DNA of 64,000 nt. Origin: Rhododendron vialii (lineage: Eukaryota > Streptophyta > Magnoliopsida > Ericales > Ericaceae). Below, piece after piece: positions 52,047 through 63,867 of this stretch. Location of the stretch: the NCBI RefSeq assembly GCF_030253575.1, contig NC_080560.1:12438001-12502000 (forward strand). The letters run 5' to 3'. The notes under the pieces were generated by a model, which ran no database searches, was not told where the DNA came from, and worked only from the letters and a program-made list of their open reading frames with translations. How positions within the stretch are numbered: the stretch's first letter is position 1; each line of letters opens with the position of its first letter. The position numbers and the translations under genes were made by a program.

Positions 52047-55000
52047 AGGGTCTGGTATGGAGAAGTACGAAGATAGTGTCTTGGAATATCAGGGGCATGT
52101 CTAGTGATTTTAAGAAGAGATGTCTTAGAAAATTGGTGGCTGACAAGAAACCGGAGTTTTTATTACTACAAGAATCAAAGCTGGAAGTTGTTGATAGATT
52201 CATCATGCAAAGGATATGGTTTGATGCTGATTTTGAGTTTGCTGTGGTTCAGGCTGAAGGGGCTTCAGGTGGGGCAATTACCATATGGAAAAATAACGTC
52301 TTTAAATTTGAAGAGGTCATTTCAAGAAAAAAATTCATTCTCATAAGAGGTAACATTTCTGGTAACTTCCCTTGCGTCATTTTGAATGTGTATGCTCCGA
52401 ATAACTATATAGAGAGAAGAGATGTATGGAATGAAATCAAAGCTCGTAAAATCAGATTCAATATGCCATGGGTCTTGGGAGGGGATTTTAATGAAATTAA
52501 ATCCACTGGTGAGAGATCAGGGTGTTCAAGAGTTGATAGGGGTATTAGAGATTTTCAGGAGTTTATCAATTGTATGGAGGTCATCGATTTGCCAATGGTT
52601 GGGAGAAAATTCACATGGTCTAATGTCCAAGAAGAAAACATTCAGTCTAGAATTGACAGATTTCTAGTTCCGCAAGAACGGTTGGACAAGTTTTCTGTGT
52701 TTCAATGGGGTCTACCAAGAATAACTTCAAACCATTGTCCTATCATGTTATCTGATGCTTCCAAAGACTGGGGACCAAAACCTTTCAGATTCATAAATGC
52801 CTGGTTTTCTAATCCGAAGTGCGAACAGATTATTAAAGAGGTTTGGGAAAATGGGAGTTGTTATAGGTGGGCTGGTGTAAGGATCATGCAAAAGCTAAGG
52901 GAAGTTAAGGAGAAGGTTAAGATATGGAACTCCTCTGATTTCTGCAATATTGTGACAAAGATGGATGATCTAAAGAAAAAGTTACATCAATTTGGCTTGC
53001 TAGCGGAGCAAAGGTGTTTGAATGGTGGGGAAATGGTGAATAGAGAGAAATGCAGACATGAATTTTGTCTCTAGAGAAAACTAACGAAAGCTTCTGGAGA
53101 CAGAAATCAAGGAATAAGTGGATCAGACTAGGTGATAGGAACTCAAGATTTTTTCAAATTTGTGCTAAAAACAAATATAGAAGGAATTTCATTGGAACCA
53201 TTGAATATGAGGGAATACAATATGATGATCCAGCGACAATTAAACAGGTTTCCACTCCAACTGCAAGCTAACAAAAAGTATTAACTCTACTTTTGTTGCC
53301 CTCATTCCTAAGGTTGAAGATGCATTCTCATTCAAAGAATTCAGGGCCATTAGCATGGTGGGTTGGCTGTATAAGCTGCTGTCAAGGTGCTCACAAACAG
53401 ATTCAAAAAGGTTGTTCCCAGCCTTGTGGGTGAAACCCAAGCTGCATTTCTGGGGGAAAGACAAATCCTGGATGGAATCCTCATTGCAAACGAAGTGATA
53501 GATAGCTGGAAGAAGAGTGGTAAACAAGGGCTTGTTCTTAAATTGGACTTTGAAAAAGCATATGACAGTGTCAATTGGAATTATCTGTTCACAATGCTCA
53601 GGAAGTTTGGTTGTGGCAGAAGATGGATTTCTTGGATAAAAGCTTGTATCACAACTGCATCCTTATCTGTTCTGATCAATGGTTCTCCTACAGCTGAATT
53701 CTCAATGGAAAGGGGGCTTAGACAGGGTGATCCCCTGTCTCCTTTGCTCTTTAATATTGTTGCAGAAGGGTTAAACATCCTTTTTAAAAGAGCCAAGGCA
53801 GAAGGTGTTATTTCTGGAATCAGTTTGGGTGTAAATGGTCCAGTCATTTCCCATTTACAATTTGCTGACAATACCATCATTTTTTGTAAAAATAACAGGG
53901 AGGAGGTCCAATCAATTATGGGAATTTTGTTTTCCTTTTCAGCTAATTTCTGGCTTGAAAATCAACTTCTCTAAAAGCCAATTATGTGGTATTGGTATGC
54001 CAGCTGAAATTGTTGTCTTATGCTAAGATCTTGGGGTGTAAAGTGGTGGATCTTCCATTCAATATTTGGGGCTTCCTTTGGGGGCAAATCCTAGGAGGAT
54101 TGATACATGGAAGTCTGTTATTGAGAATTTTGAGAAAAAAATTAGCCTTTTATAATAGGAAGTACATCACTCTGTGGGGGAAGGCTAACACTTATTAACT
54201 CTAATCTAGGTAATTTACCTTTGTATTATATGTCCCTATTCAAAATGCCCGTAACAGTTGCAAGAAAGCTTGAGAAGATTCAAAGGCAGTTCTTATGGGG
54301 TGATACAAATGAGAAAAGAAAGCTTCATATGGTTGGATGGGATAGGGTAACTAAAAGCAAGAAAATAGGAGGTTTGGGTATCAAAAGACTCTTAATTCAG
54401 AATGCAGCATTACTATGTAAATGGTGGAGATTTGGGGTGGAAAAAGATGCACTGTGGGTGAAAGCAATCAATGGGAAGTATGGTGAATCTGGTTCCATGT
54501 GGCTACCTTCTCAATTGAACAAGCAAGGCAGTTTCTGAAAAATATGGGGGGATATCTGTGAAATAGGTAAAGAAGGCTCAAATCTTGAAATGATCATTGC
54601 AGAGGGTTTCTGGATCAAAGTGGGCTCTGGGTTACAAACTTCTTTTTGGAAAGATGTCTGGTATGGCAACCAAGCACTGAGGTATGCATTCCCTATTCTA
54701 TTTAACGCTTCTAATCAAAAGAATGCCAGTGTTGGGGAGATTTATGATTCTTCTAATATGTTATGGAATCTAACGTATAGAAGAAGATTATTCTCCTGGG
54801 AAAAGGAGGAGGAGAATGAGCTAAAATGTAGTTTGAATGCTATAACATTGCAGCCCAGCAAAAAAGACTCCTTGAGATGGAGATGGAATAACCAAACTGA
54901 AAACTTCTCTGTTAAATCTTGTTATGAAAAGTGGGAGAATGTGTTTAATTCACAGAACCATATTGGACCTCTATGCAAAATGATTTGGAAGAATGCATGT

Positions 55001-55484
55001 CCTTTCAAAGTTTAAGGTTTTCTTATGGCAAGCGATCCAAGAAAAAGTTGCAACTGGTTCGGAACTGTTGAAAAGGAATATTTTGAATCAAAAGAATGGT
55101 GAGGAGGGTTTATGCCCTTTCTGCTCTCTGGAATTGGAAACTGTGCCTCGCCTCTTTTTACATTGTCCCATATCTTGGAAGATATGGTCCAATATTCTGA
55201 ATTGGTGGGGTAACATGTGGGTTTGTCCTTCTAGTCTGAATGAGCTTTTGTGTTGGTGGTTCACTAATAAATTCAAATCTGTGGAAAAAGGGAGTTGGGA
55301 AATATGCTTCTATGCCATAATCTGGTCCATCTGGATCGAGAGGAACCACATCCTATTCAGGAATAAAGTTTTTGATGAGGCGAAGTTAGTGGAGAATATC
55401 AAGACCAAGATTGCTTTATGGTTGAAAGCTTGTTATGATCTTAAAGAATACACAGTGGAGGCTATCAAAAGATGCATCCAATGA
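52043..55484 (+). pseudogene. L1 LINE ORF2: endonuclease, reverse transcriptase, zinc-finger region
   Basis: An apurinic-type endonuclease occupies 52043-53074 with SWNIRG, LQES, GGDFNEI, SRIDRFL and SNHCPI. RT is in 53065-53974 (LDFEKAYDSVNW, GLRQGDPLSPLLFN). The catalytic FADD reads FADN, and about 100 residues seem to be missing at about 53255, between the IKQ and STFVALIPK segments. The C-terminal C-x2-C...H-x4-C type zf-RVT region (LCPFCSLELETVPRLFLHCP) is in 54993-55484. Several frameshifts separate the blocks. In active L1s this protein nicks DNA and primes reverse transcription; here it is inactive. Confidence 0.9.
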
Positions 55485-56790
55485 GTCAGGAAATTGAAAG
55501 CTGCTAAGATTCACAGTTCTTAAGTTTTCTGTGTATGGTGCGGGTTTTGGGAGTCTCTTTTTTTTTTTTGGGGCTTGGCAGGGTCATGTTAGTTGTGTCT
55601 GAGTTTTGTTTGGGCTTCTGGTATTTTGTCATTTTTGTGAATCTGGTAATTGTGTTTAAGGGGTGGTGCCCGTGGTGGTGTTGGTTAGTGTTCTGTTTGG
55701 TTTGTGGTGCTTGTTTGGCTTTGGTCTTTGGTTATCGTTGGGTTGGGTTGTCTTGGTTTTGTGCTGGTTTTTTCTGCTTTTGGTTGTTTATGCTTTGTTT
55801 GGGCCAGTTTGAAAAAAAAAGTCAGACTCAAAAAATACTCATTACCCCTACTTTCAATTATTAATCTCATTTCTCTCTCCTATCTTCAATCATTATTCTC
55901 ATTTCTCTCTCTACCCATTATCCCTACCTCTAATCATCACCCTATTTTTTCTCTCCACTCATTACCCACAAATTAATTAAACTCAAAAATTTTCAAAACA
56001 TCATCCAAACAAGGCATTTGTATCCCTCTGCCTTTGTTTTTGGGTTGCTGATGGTGGTCAGGTCAGTGTGCTCTGGGTTGCGTCGGTTGAGTCTGGGTCT
56101 TTGTTGGTCTGTCATGTGTAGTGTTTTGTTGCTGGTTTGATCTTGTTGTCTGATGCTCGGCTGCTGCGTGTTCTGGTTTGTCTGTAGATGATAGGGATTC
56201 GTTTCCTTAGATACAGTCTTTCCAGTTCTGTTCGTGCCTCAACATCCAAATGTTTCATGCTGTCGATGGATAGGAAGCTCATTGCCAGGTGCAGTTCAAA
56301 ATCAGATTTGCTTCCCCTGGAAAATCTCTATGATGATGTGGTTTTATTGGCAGTTCCCTGTTTGTTTTAGCTGTATACGAAGTAAAGCTGTCTAAGAGGT
56401 TTGGTGCTCCATGTTTCACTTCCATTGCTTTGCTGCTGTTGATGATAATATCGTCAACGGATTTTTCGAGACGGTTAGTACCTATGACACTTTTGGGTCT
56501 TGGTGGTCTCAAATCCATTCCCTTTTGGTTACGATGGTTTAGTTGCGGAGTATGTGGCTAGTAGAATTTGGTCTTGTTTTTCTTTTCCGTTGGCTCCTAG
56601 CTAACTTCTTTTTTTTCTTTGGTAGCGGGTGACATATGATTGTCCTTAGCCTACATGCCAACATAGTTGGGATGTAGGTTTTTGGTTGTGATGCCGCTTT
56701 CTTCCCGCTCCCATTTAATCTTTGTAACTTTCTGTTCGGAGATTAATAAAATTCTTTTGCCAATAAAAAAAAAAAAGATTACATCAAACC

Positions 56791-57224
56791 CAGCCAATAT
56801 ACATAAAAGTATAAGAGAAGTACCAACTCCACTCCACTCCACTTGCTATTGTAAGGTTCATAGTTTGAGAAGGTAACGAGGTTTTAAAAAATGTTCCATG
56901 TTCTATTAATTAGGGTCTGTTCCGCTAAGATTCTTAATTTTTAAGTATTTATTTCTTGCCTTACGAGATAGGTCTTCTCTCACAATATATCATCTTTAAT
57001 TTAAAATATAAGTTTCAAATAAATACTTACTATTTCAGTTAACAGATCTTTAAATGAGCTTTTAACAAAGAAACAAAAGTGTCATGCATTTAGCAGCCTT
57101 TTTCCAAAAAATCTTTTAGGGTTTTTTAAAATGAACAAAATGTGTTAACCAAGCTTAAGGGTTGACGTTACTGGTAAAAGAGACATCGTGTTGAACGTAA
57201 GCCGTATTATATGGTACATAAGTG
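56791..57224. other. Unassigned intergenic DNA
   Basis: AT-rich sequence following the LINE target duplication. I see no gene or repeat in it. Confidence 0.4.
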
Positions 57225-58671
57225 TAGCACACAAATTCGAGTTCTGCAATAAAGAAGACAAAAATGATGCACAAAATAATATTTTTTATTAATTTGAATT
57301 AAATAAGGTTACAATACTCTATAACAAAAAAAAGAACAAATTCCTCTTATTTTATCTCCAATGAAGTCGCAATCGAACGGTTGTAGAAGCTTATTGTAGG
57401 ATTGAATGGTTTATGATTTCTTCAACTCTTCTGTAAAGAAACTTGAAGAAAGTGAGTTCGGTCGAGGGCTTGAATCGCTTGATGTCGACCAAATGTCATT
57501 AAACCTCTGAAGGAAGAGATTGAACTTGAAAGCTCTGTGAGTCTTGAGATATAGAGCGTAATTGTTGTAAAACTCATAGAAGATTTGGCACACTGGTTTA
57601 GTGCTTGATGATCTGCTAGTAGCTTGTGGCGTAATTGTTGTAGAACTCATAGAAGATTTGGCACACTAGTTTAGTGCTTGATGATCTGCTAGTAGCTTGT
57701 GCAAGAATGTAATCATCCGCGCCAGCTGACCTGCTTAATTCTTAGTCTAACCACGTGGCTCAAAAATCAACCTCAAGTGATATAGCTGGTCGGCCTTTAC
57801 TTATATACCACAACAAATTCCCTTAACCCACCAATGTGGGACTAAGAGTTGGGGTCTCACAATCTCCTCCACTTGACTGCAACGTCCCCGTTGCACCACA
57901 TGGTCCATCACTTCCACCCACCAAGCGATGTGGGACAAGTTCCGCCTAAGCACATCAAGCTCCTCAAGCTCGTCTAATGTGGGACCCGCCCAAACACGAC
58001 AAGCTCCTCACTTGTCGGGCCCACCCAAGCACATCTCTTTGTAGGCCCCGCCCACACTTCCAGTTGGTGCAAACTCTGATACAACGTATAACGACCCACT
58101 CTAACTGAGCTGCTTAACTCTTAGCTTAACCACGTGGCTCAAAAAGTTAACCTCAAGTTATACAACAACTACTTGCAATCTCTTATATATGGAATTCTCT
58201 TCCTACATATAGGCGATGTGGGATTCTACAAAGAGTGTTAAACCAAAGGTTGGGGAGTGATTGAATTCTTGAAGATGCTTGAGAGCTCTTGTAGAATGTT
58301 CTGTCAAAGGTCCTCTTCTCCTCATATGAGCTTCTATTTATATGCTCATGAGAGGAAATCAAGTAAAGTATGACAAGATCTTAAAGGAATATCTTGCTTG
58401 ATTTAATTTGATTTCATTTCCTATATATAAGGAAATATTTGACTCTTCTTTAAGAAAATGAGTTTAAATCAATAGAGAAAGAATCACTTTATTTATTTTT
58501 TAACTCTTCTTTCAGGATTAAATTAAGAGGCCCATATATTGCGCTAGCCCAATTCCTCGATTCATTTGGCTACTTAAATTAGCCCAATTTGTTTTGATTT
58601 TCATCATATCTCAATTGGACTAAGTCCACAAATTTGATAGACCTAATATATATTTGAAAACTTAGACCAAC
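57225..58671 (-). mobile_element. Possible solo LTR or LTR-like segment
   Basis: On the minus strand the segment begins TGTTGGTCTAAGTTTTC (complement of 58655-58671) and could end near 57225 with TGTGCTACA. No second LTR, primer site or matching target duplication was found. A TTGCACCAACTGGAAGTG/GATACAACG region near 58055-58085 and repeated CCACGTGGCTCAAAAA words (57753, 58129) suggest more than one element is mixed here. No gene is seen. Confidence 0.35.
57556..57701 (+). repeat. 73-bp tandem duplication
   Basis: Two adjacent units starting GCGTAATTGTTGTA at 57556 and 57629 differ at two positions (AAAACTC/AGAACTC, CACTGG/CACTAG). Confidence 0.9.
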
Positions 58672-58681
58672 ATTTGTCTTT

Positions 58682-59272
58682 AATTAATCAAGATAATTTA
58701 TTTATCTCAACTAATTGAATAGCAATTAAGTCACGTCAAAATTTTAGTGTCTACAGTATGATGGTACTCTTAACTGTCCAATATATTTGATTAAGACATC
58801 GTGTTGATTTGTTGGTACTTGCTAGGTCTTTCTCTATTCTGCTCATTTTACAAAAGTGTGCATGTAATCATCAAGTTATAGCGGTTGAATTGTGATTCAT
58901 TGAAGATTCGAAAGTATCACACAATGAACATAGCGCTCTGAATATTAATTGAATGAAAACATTACTACAAGCACAATTTCAAAATATAACTCCAGACACG
59001 TGTTCAAAACCGACCGTTTGTTTCATTAGCTTGCTTAAATTAAATAGTTTTTGACAAATTGTGTTTGAAAATTTGTTGTATATTGTGTTCCAAAACTTCT
59101 TAACTGATCAATAAATACCAAATACAAATCACTAGAATAGAAAAAAGAGGACTCATTGCATCTCGGGAAGGACATGTGGTGCCCCAACCCCACTCTACCA
59201 CACATTTGCTTGTAGAGTGGTTGAGCACCACATGTTCTGCCCAGGGCACTGAATAATCTCTCGACACAATAT
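58682..59272. repeat. Duplicated block upstream of UGT copy 3
   Basis: This aligns with 42461-42676 plus 43761-44130 upstream of copy 2, and carries the empty site of the hAT element. It includes the CCAGACACGTGTTC word. The block is then cut by the 3.4-kb element starting at 59280. Confidence 0.75.
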
Positions 59273-59725
59273 ACTAATCGAGATAAACTTATTCACGGCT
59301 CCTTCATGAATAAGAAAATTGTAGCCCCCAATGCTTTTTGAACACTTGATCAGCCAAATAGTCCCTGTCTACATGTGGAACAAAAAAGGCTATGTGACAC
59401 ACCGAATCAAACTCCTCTAAACTTAACTGTGGTCAACAACAAAGTCTTAATTTTTTCATAACTTTTATACATTAAAAAATATGATGAAAAAATTAAGTGT
59501 TTCAATTTTCAATCCATTTGAATCAGTACAAAAATCTTATTTTTATGATCACTAGGTGCACCTTCGTGCACAGCACGAATGCATGACCGTCGAAGGGAAC
59601 AAGTTTTGATTTAGGTTAGATATATCTTGTTTGTAATTTTAGAGCTGAAAGCAATAAAAGAGTATGAAAATAGCTAGGAAGATATATTACATAGATTGAT
59701 GAAAGCAGCAAAAGCATTAGATGAT

Positions 59726-59986
59726 TTACATACAGACCACAGAGTGTAGTTTATTTATAGACGTTGAAGGAGCATAACACCAGTAAAGCTTGCAGTAGTC
59801 ATAAATAGCAGTAGTCATATTAAACCACTCTTTCCTCTCCTGCAAGCTCTTCATCTGCTCTTTGTCCTGAGAAACATTGATGCGTCTGTAGCTCCAAAAG
59901 AATCCATTTTCATGTGCTCTATTTATGAGTAAAACAATACAATCATCAAACCCTGGATGCGTTTCTTGTCCTCCTGCCTTAACCAA
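59726..59986 (-). CDS. Small open frame of 86 codons, unrecognised
   Basis: The frame runs from MVKAGGQETHPGF to LHSVVCM and has ordinary amino-acid composition, unlike the repeat-derived frames nearby. I recognise no domain, signal peptide or membrane segment. It lies inside the 3.4-kb inverted-repeat element, so it may be a captured exon or chance. No splice partner was found. Confidence 0.2.
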   Translation of the reverse strand: MVKAGGQETHPGFDDCIVLLINRAHENGFFWSYRRINVSQDKEQMKSLQERKEWFNMTTAIYDYCKLYWCYAPSTSINKLHSVVCM

Positions 59987-61179
59987 CCATGTTTAAGCTT
60001 TAAAAAAAACAATTTCAATCTAGCACTAATGCCTTGCACAATGGTAATAATTTTAACGTAAGTAGCAATTGCATTCACATACTTAAACTTGTATGCAAGT
60101 CGAATTTTGCACTGTCATGCAATTATCTTTGCTAAAATTTAACATTTCAAAGTCGAGCCCTAAATGAGTTAGTATTAAAGAAGCTCTTTAGGACTATGAT
60201 TATGCTGAGCATTTGTACTATCCAATGGAGCCCTTTCACCAAAAATTATCTTAAAATTTTACCCCATTAGACCTATTCTCAAATATGAAATACTCAACAT
60301 GTAAATGAACGAGGTGGAGCGAAGTAGAACATGACAAACAACATAGCATACAATACCCCAACTAATCTGCTCACACATGGATGGACTGCAATTGTGATGA
60401 CATAAATGTTTATTTGGTAGGCAATAATTCGAAAGTGAAGTTTTTTTTCTTGTTGGCCAAATCAGAAGTAATACCTTACATTAGCCCTTGGGAAAAATAT
60501 TTTCTGAATTCGTTGCGTGTTTCACATGTGATCTAACATTGAGTCCATCTTTCTGATGCAATAAATATTGCCAAATAGGTCATCTTAAGCAATTCTATAT
60601 GGTATCCAAATCCTACTCGTAAAATGGATGAACAAAAACTACGATTATTCCGATAAATATCTCATCATTTACATTTTAAATCCAAATCCTTACGTATTTA
60701 ATTATTAAATAATTACTACACAAACTATGATTATTCTGATAAATTTACTAATCGCATAATTCTACACCTATACATGAATTTCAATACCACAATCCACCAT
60801 AACTTATCATTTACGAAAGAACTAAACCATCCAATTTAATGCAGGGCCTGCCAAGAACTTTTCAATACAAATAGAACTAAAAGTTAATGAAAATAGGACT
60901 AAACATTAATTAATAAATTAAATTCAGGTCACCATCTACATCAAAAATTAAGTTTTGGTACTATTTCCATTAAAATGGAGATTAAGGTTTCGGGTTTCCG
61001 AAAAACTACCTCAAATGTGATTCTAAGCTTGGGTAAGTGTTGCACGGTGTTCGTAGATCGCTGTGGTGGTTCCGAAATCTCGAGGCGGCGTTCGGCGGCA
61101 CTCTGGCGGGGCCCGCGACGGCGGCGTGGGTGTAAAACCCAATGTACGTGGCTGTTTGTCTTTTTTTTAAAAACGCTGA

Positions 61180-61320
61180 TGGAGTGAGGGAGCTGCAGTG
61201 GTGGGGTTTCGAGGTGGGTGCGGTAGTGGTGGCGTCGGGTAAACACCCTGACGGAGTGAGGGAGTTGTGGTGGTGGGGTTTCGAGTTGGGTGCGGTGGTG
61301 GCGGTTCGGTGGAGAGCTGA
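61180..61320 (+). repeat. ~66-bp GC-rich tandem duplication
   Basis: Units containing GGAGTGAGGGAGCTGCAGTG or GGAGTGAGGGAGTTGTGGTG followed by GGTGGGGTTTCGAG are repeated. This repeat accounts for the Pro-rich open frame on the minus strand (60941-61606). Confidence 0.75.
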
Positions 61321-61619
61321 AGGACAGAGGAGACGGTGGTGAGGCCGAGAGAAGGAGGTGACGGGTGGTAGAGTTCGGTGGTGTGGGGAGAGAAAGGTCG
61401 TGGAGCCGTGGAGGAGGAGAGGAGAGGAGGGCGTTTTGGGTGGTCTTGGACCAAAGGTGATCGTGGAGGCGGGGAGGGGCATTGGGCCAGAGGTGATCCT
61501 GTAGGCGGGGAGGGGCATTATTGGAAAATAGCATGCCTTGGGCAATTGGTAAAATGGACGAAATCAAAGGGCAAAATTGTCCCAATTGGAAAATGGCATC
61601 CCTCACACCGGTTCTTATT

Positions 61620-62010
61620 ATTTAGGAGGAGAATATTATTCTAAAGGATCAGAATTAATTTTTACCCTTTATGATAAAATGATTAAAAAAAGAAGATATT
61701 CACACCAGTTTAAACGGATTGAAAATTGGATCACTTAATTTTTTAATCATTTTTTTAATATATAAACAGTCTAAAAAAATTACCTGCTCAAATTTTCAAT
61801 CCGTTTGAACCGATGCGAATATATTATTTTTTTGATCATTTTATCCTAAAGGATTATAATTATTTTTTGTCTCTATGAGTCTCATAATCAAGTATCTGCT
61901 CTACAATGTCTCAGATAAAGAGCAGATCTATACTTAGTTATGAGAGTCATAGAGACAAAAATTAATTATGACCCTTTAGCATAAAATGACCATTTTACCA
62001 TATTTTTTAG
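61620..62010. repeat. Two adjacent palindromic modules
   Basis: Module one (about 61660-61850) folds on itself through ATTTTCAATCCGTTT and its complement, and GATCATTTTATCCTAAAGGAT. Module two (about 61870-61985) folds through GTCTCTATGAGTCTCATAA and its complement around AGAGCAGAT. The same words occur in the fold-back element at 27297-27976, so both belong to one family. Confidence 0.75.
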
Positions 62011-62866
62011 AGAATTGATTTTGCCACTCCCCTTTACTCTAATGGCACTCCACTTCTCTCACAAAACAAATCACCTAATAAGGAGACAAAGGGGAATGCC
62101 GTTAGAGAAAAGGGGACTGGCAAAATTACTATCCATTTTTAATACATAAATAGTATAAAAAATTAAAAAGAGAAAAAATGAACATTTTAATTGGTGTTAA
62201 ATAAAATACATAGTATTGTTGGTGTAGTTATGAAAAAAAAAGTTAATAGCTAAATAAAAAATATGCACTATTTATAGGGTAATTTATCTATTTATTGGTG
62301 TGCATGCTCTTAAAAAATTGCCGGAGTTAAAGGGGTAATTTATCATTCTGATTAATTTATTAAAAAAACGAATTAAACCATGGTAACATTTGAGAGGACA
62401 TTTTTTTAGAGTGTTGCTACAGGGACCGAATTGGGGACCGAATTCGGACCGACGGCCGCCGGCGGGCCGTCTCCGGCCACCGGACGGCCGATCCGAGCCG
62501 TCCAAAAATTCTAAAAAAAAAAACCGAGGGGCCTCACGCGGGAATCAACGTCATCCGAGGTGTGTAGGGTGCTTGATCGGAGCACCCCTTTTCGTGTATA
62601 TATGTATAGCATTTTTGATTTTTTTAATACAAAGATAATCAGCTGGCTGTGAGGTGACGGAAAGTGTATTCGGTGGCTGCAAATTTCTTATTCACAGGAG
62701 TTGTGAATAAGTTTTTCTCCCACTAATCATTCTAGAACATATGAGATAAGAAATTAAGCCTACTTTTGTATACTGCCAGCAAAGCCATGACATCAATTGC
62801 CAGAAAGACCCCTAGTCCAATGGCAAAGACCCCAATTTTCTTCTGATCTACAATTTCTTGGACGTC

Positions 62867-62874
62867 TATAAGTT
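62867..62874 (+). promoter_or_regulatory. Probable TATA box of UGT copy 3
   Basis: TATAAGTT lies 100 bp before the ATG, after the shared GGACGTC word, in the same position as in copies 1 and 2. Confidence 0.55.
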
Positions 62875-62966
62875 AACCATTCAAACAAAAGTACCCTCAC
62901 TCCATCTCATCAAAGAACAACAATAACACTCGTCCCAGTTGGAGTATAATAAACACCGTGATCGAA

Positions 62967-63860
62967 ATGAAGAAGGCGGCGGCGGCGGAGCTGGTGTTTA
63001 TCCCTGCCCCTGGGATGGGTCACCTGGTGTCCACGGTGGAGATGGCCAAGCAACTCATCTGCCGAGACCACCGTCTGTCAATCACGGTCCTCATAATGAA
63101 AACCCCATTTGATAAATTAAAAGTCATCTCAACCACCCAATCGCTGTTACAAAAGGCGGCGGAGGATAGGTTAAAGTTCGTCCACCTCGCCCAAGACGAC
63201 GGGGCGGCGGTCGCGGAGCTCCGGTCCAAGAGCCCCGGCTACTTCATGTGGGAGTTTGTCAACATGAATAAGCAGCACGTGAGAGATCACGTAACAAAGA
63301 TGATGAACTCGACCGGGTCGAGTCCACTCGCCGGGTTCGTCGTCGACATGTTCTGCACCCCGATGATGGACGTGGCGGCCGAGTTCGGGCTCCCCACCTA
63401 CGCTTTCTTCACCTCCAGCTATGCCTTTCTCGGCTTCTTGCTCCACCTCGATACCCTAACCCAGGACAGCAACTGGGACGTTACTGAGTTGAAGGACTCG
63501 GACGCCGAGTTGGAAGTACCGGTTTTTGTGAACCCAGTGCCGGCAAAGGCGTTGCCTTCTATAGTGCTGCACAAGGAAGGGGGGTCCACATTTATGTTGG
63601 GTGTTGCCAAGAGGTTGAGAGAAACAAAGGGCATTATGGTCAATACATTTGAAGAGCTGGAATCCTATGCGGTCAAGCGCCTCGCCAACGATGATATGGT
63701 CCCGCCGATCTACCCGGTGGGACCCGTACTCCACCTCGTGAAGGACGAAAAAGAGGAGGAGGAGGAGGTGATCCAGATCATGAAGTGGTTGGATGATCAG
63801 CCTCCGTCGTCGGTGGTGTTCTTGTGCTTCGGGAGCATGGGAAGCTTCGACGGCGAACAG
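62967..63860 (+). CDS. UGT71-like UDP-glycosyltransferase, copy 3, exon 1 (gene continues beyond the window)
   Basis: Exon 1 is open from ATG 62967 to the donor at 63860/63861, giving 298 codons (four more than copy 1). It has His19 in GMGHL, Asp127 in VVDMFC and the group-E N-terminal features. Differences from copy 1 are spread over the whole exon and no stop is present. The C-terminal half with the PSPG box is not in the window. The donor is GTAAAT, not GTGAGT as in copies 1 and 2, and a CACTA-type transposon begins 8 bp into the intron. The gene may be active if that insertion is spliced out. Product: UDP-sugar-dependent glycosyltransferase for small molecules. Confidence 0.88.
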
Positions 63861-63867
63861 GTAAATT

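Larger units (their letters stand above)
51268..56790 (+). mobile_element. L1-type LINE with 11-bp target duplication
   Basis: TACATCAAACC occurs at 51268-51278 and at 56780-56790, bounding 5.5 kb that ends in an A-run (56764-56777). Inside are an ORF1 remnant, an endonuclease/RT ORF2 and a G/T-rich 3' untranslated region with a nested AT-rich insert near 55812-56015. A Stowaway MITE interrupts ORF1. It is 5'-truncated within ORF1, as most genomic L1 copies are. Confidence 0.92.
59273..62728. mobile_element. 3.4-kb element with ~45-bp terminal inverted repeats upstream of UGT copy 3
   Basis: The left end GAGATAAACTTATTCAC and following ATGAATAAGAAAATTGTAGCC mirror the right end GTGAATAAGTTTTTCTC preceded by GGCTGCAAATTTCTTATTC. 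ACTAATC flanks both sides (59273-59279, 62722-62728). The element therefore spans 59280-62721. The interior is composite: palindromic modules, a GC-rich stretch with tandem repeats and MITE-like pieces. No transposase was recognised. Copy 2's equivalent promoter has the uninterrupted AATATACTAGAAATAC at about 44109. Class (Mutator-like or other) is undecided. Confidence 0.78.

Noticed and set aside
57225..58671. Complete LTR retrotransposon
   Set aside because: Only one LTR-like border is convincing, no domain or target duplication was found; kept as low-confidence LTR-like DNA only.
60941..61606. 221-codon Pro/His-rich minus-strand frame
   Set aside because: The composition comes from GC-rich tandem repeats (61180-61320); overlapping frames on the same strand look equally open, and no domain is recognisable.
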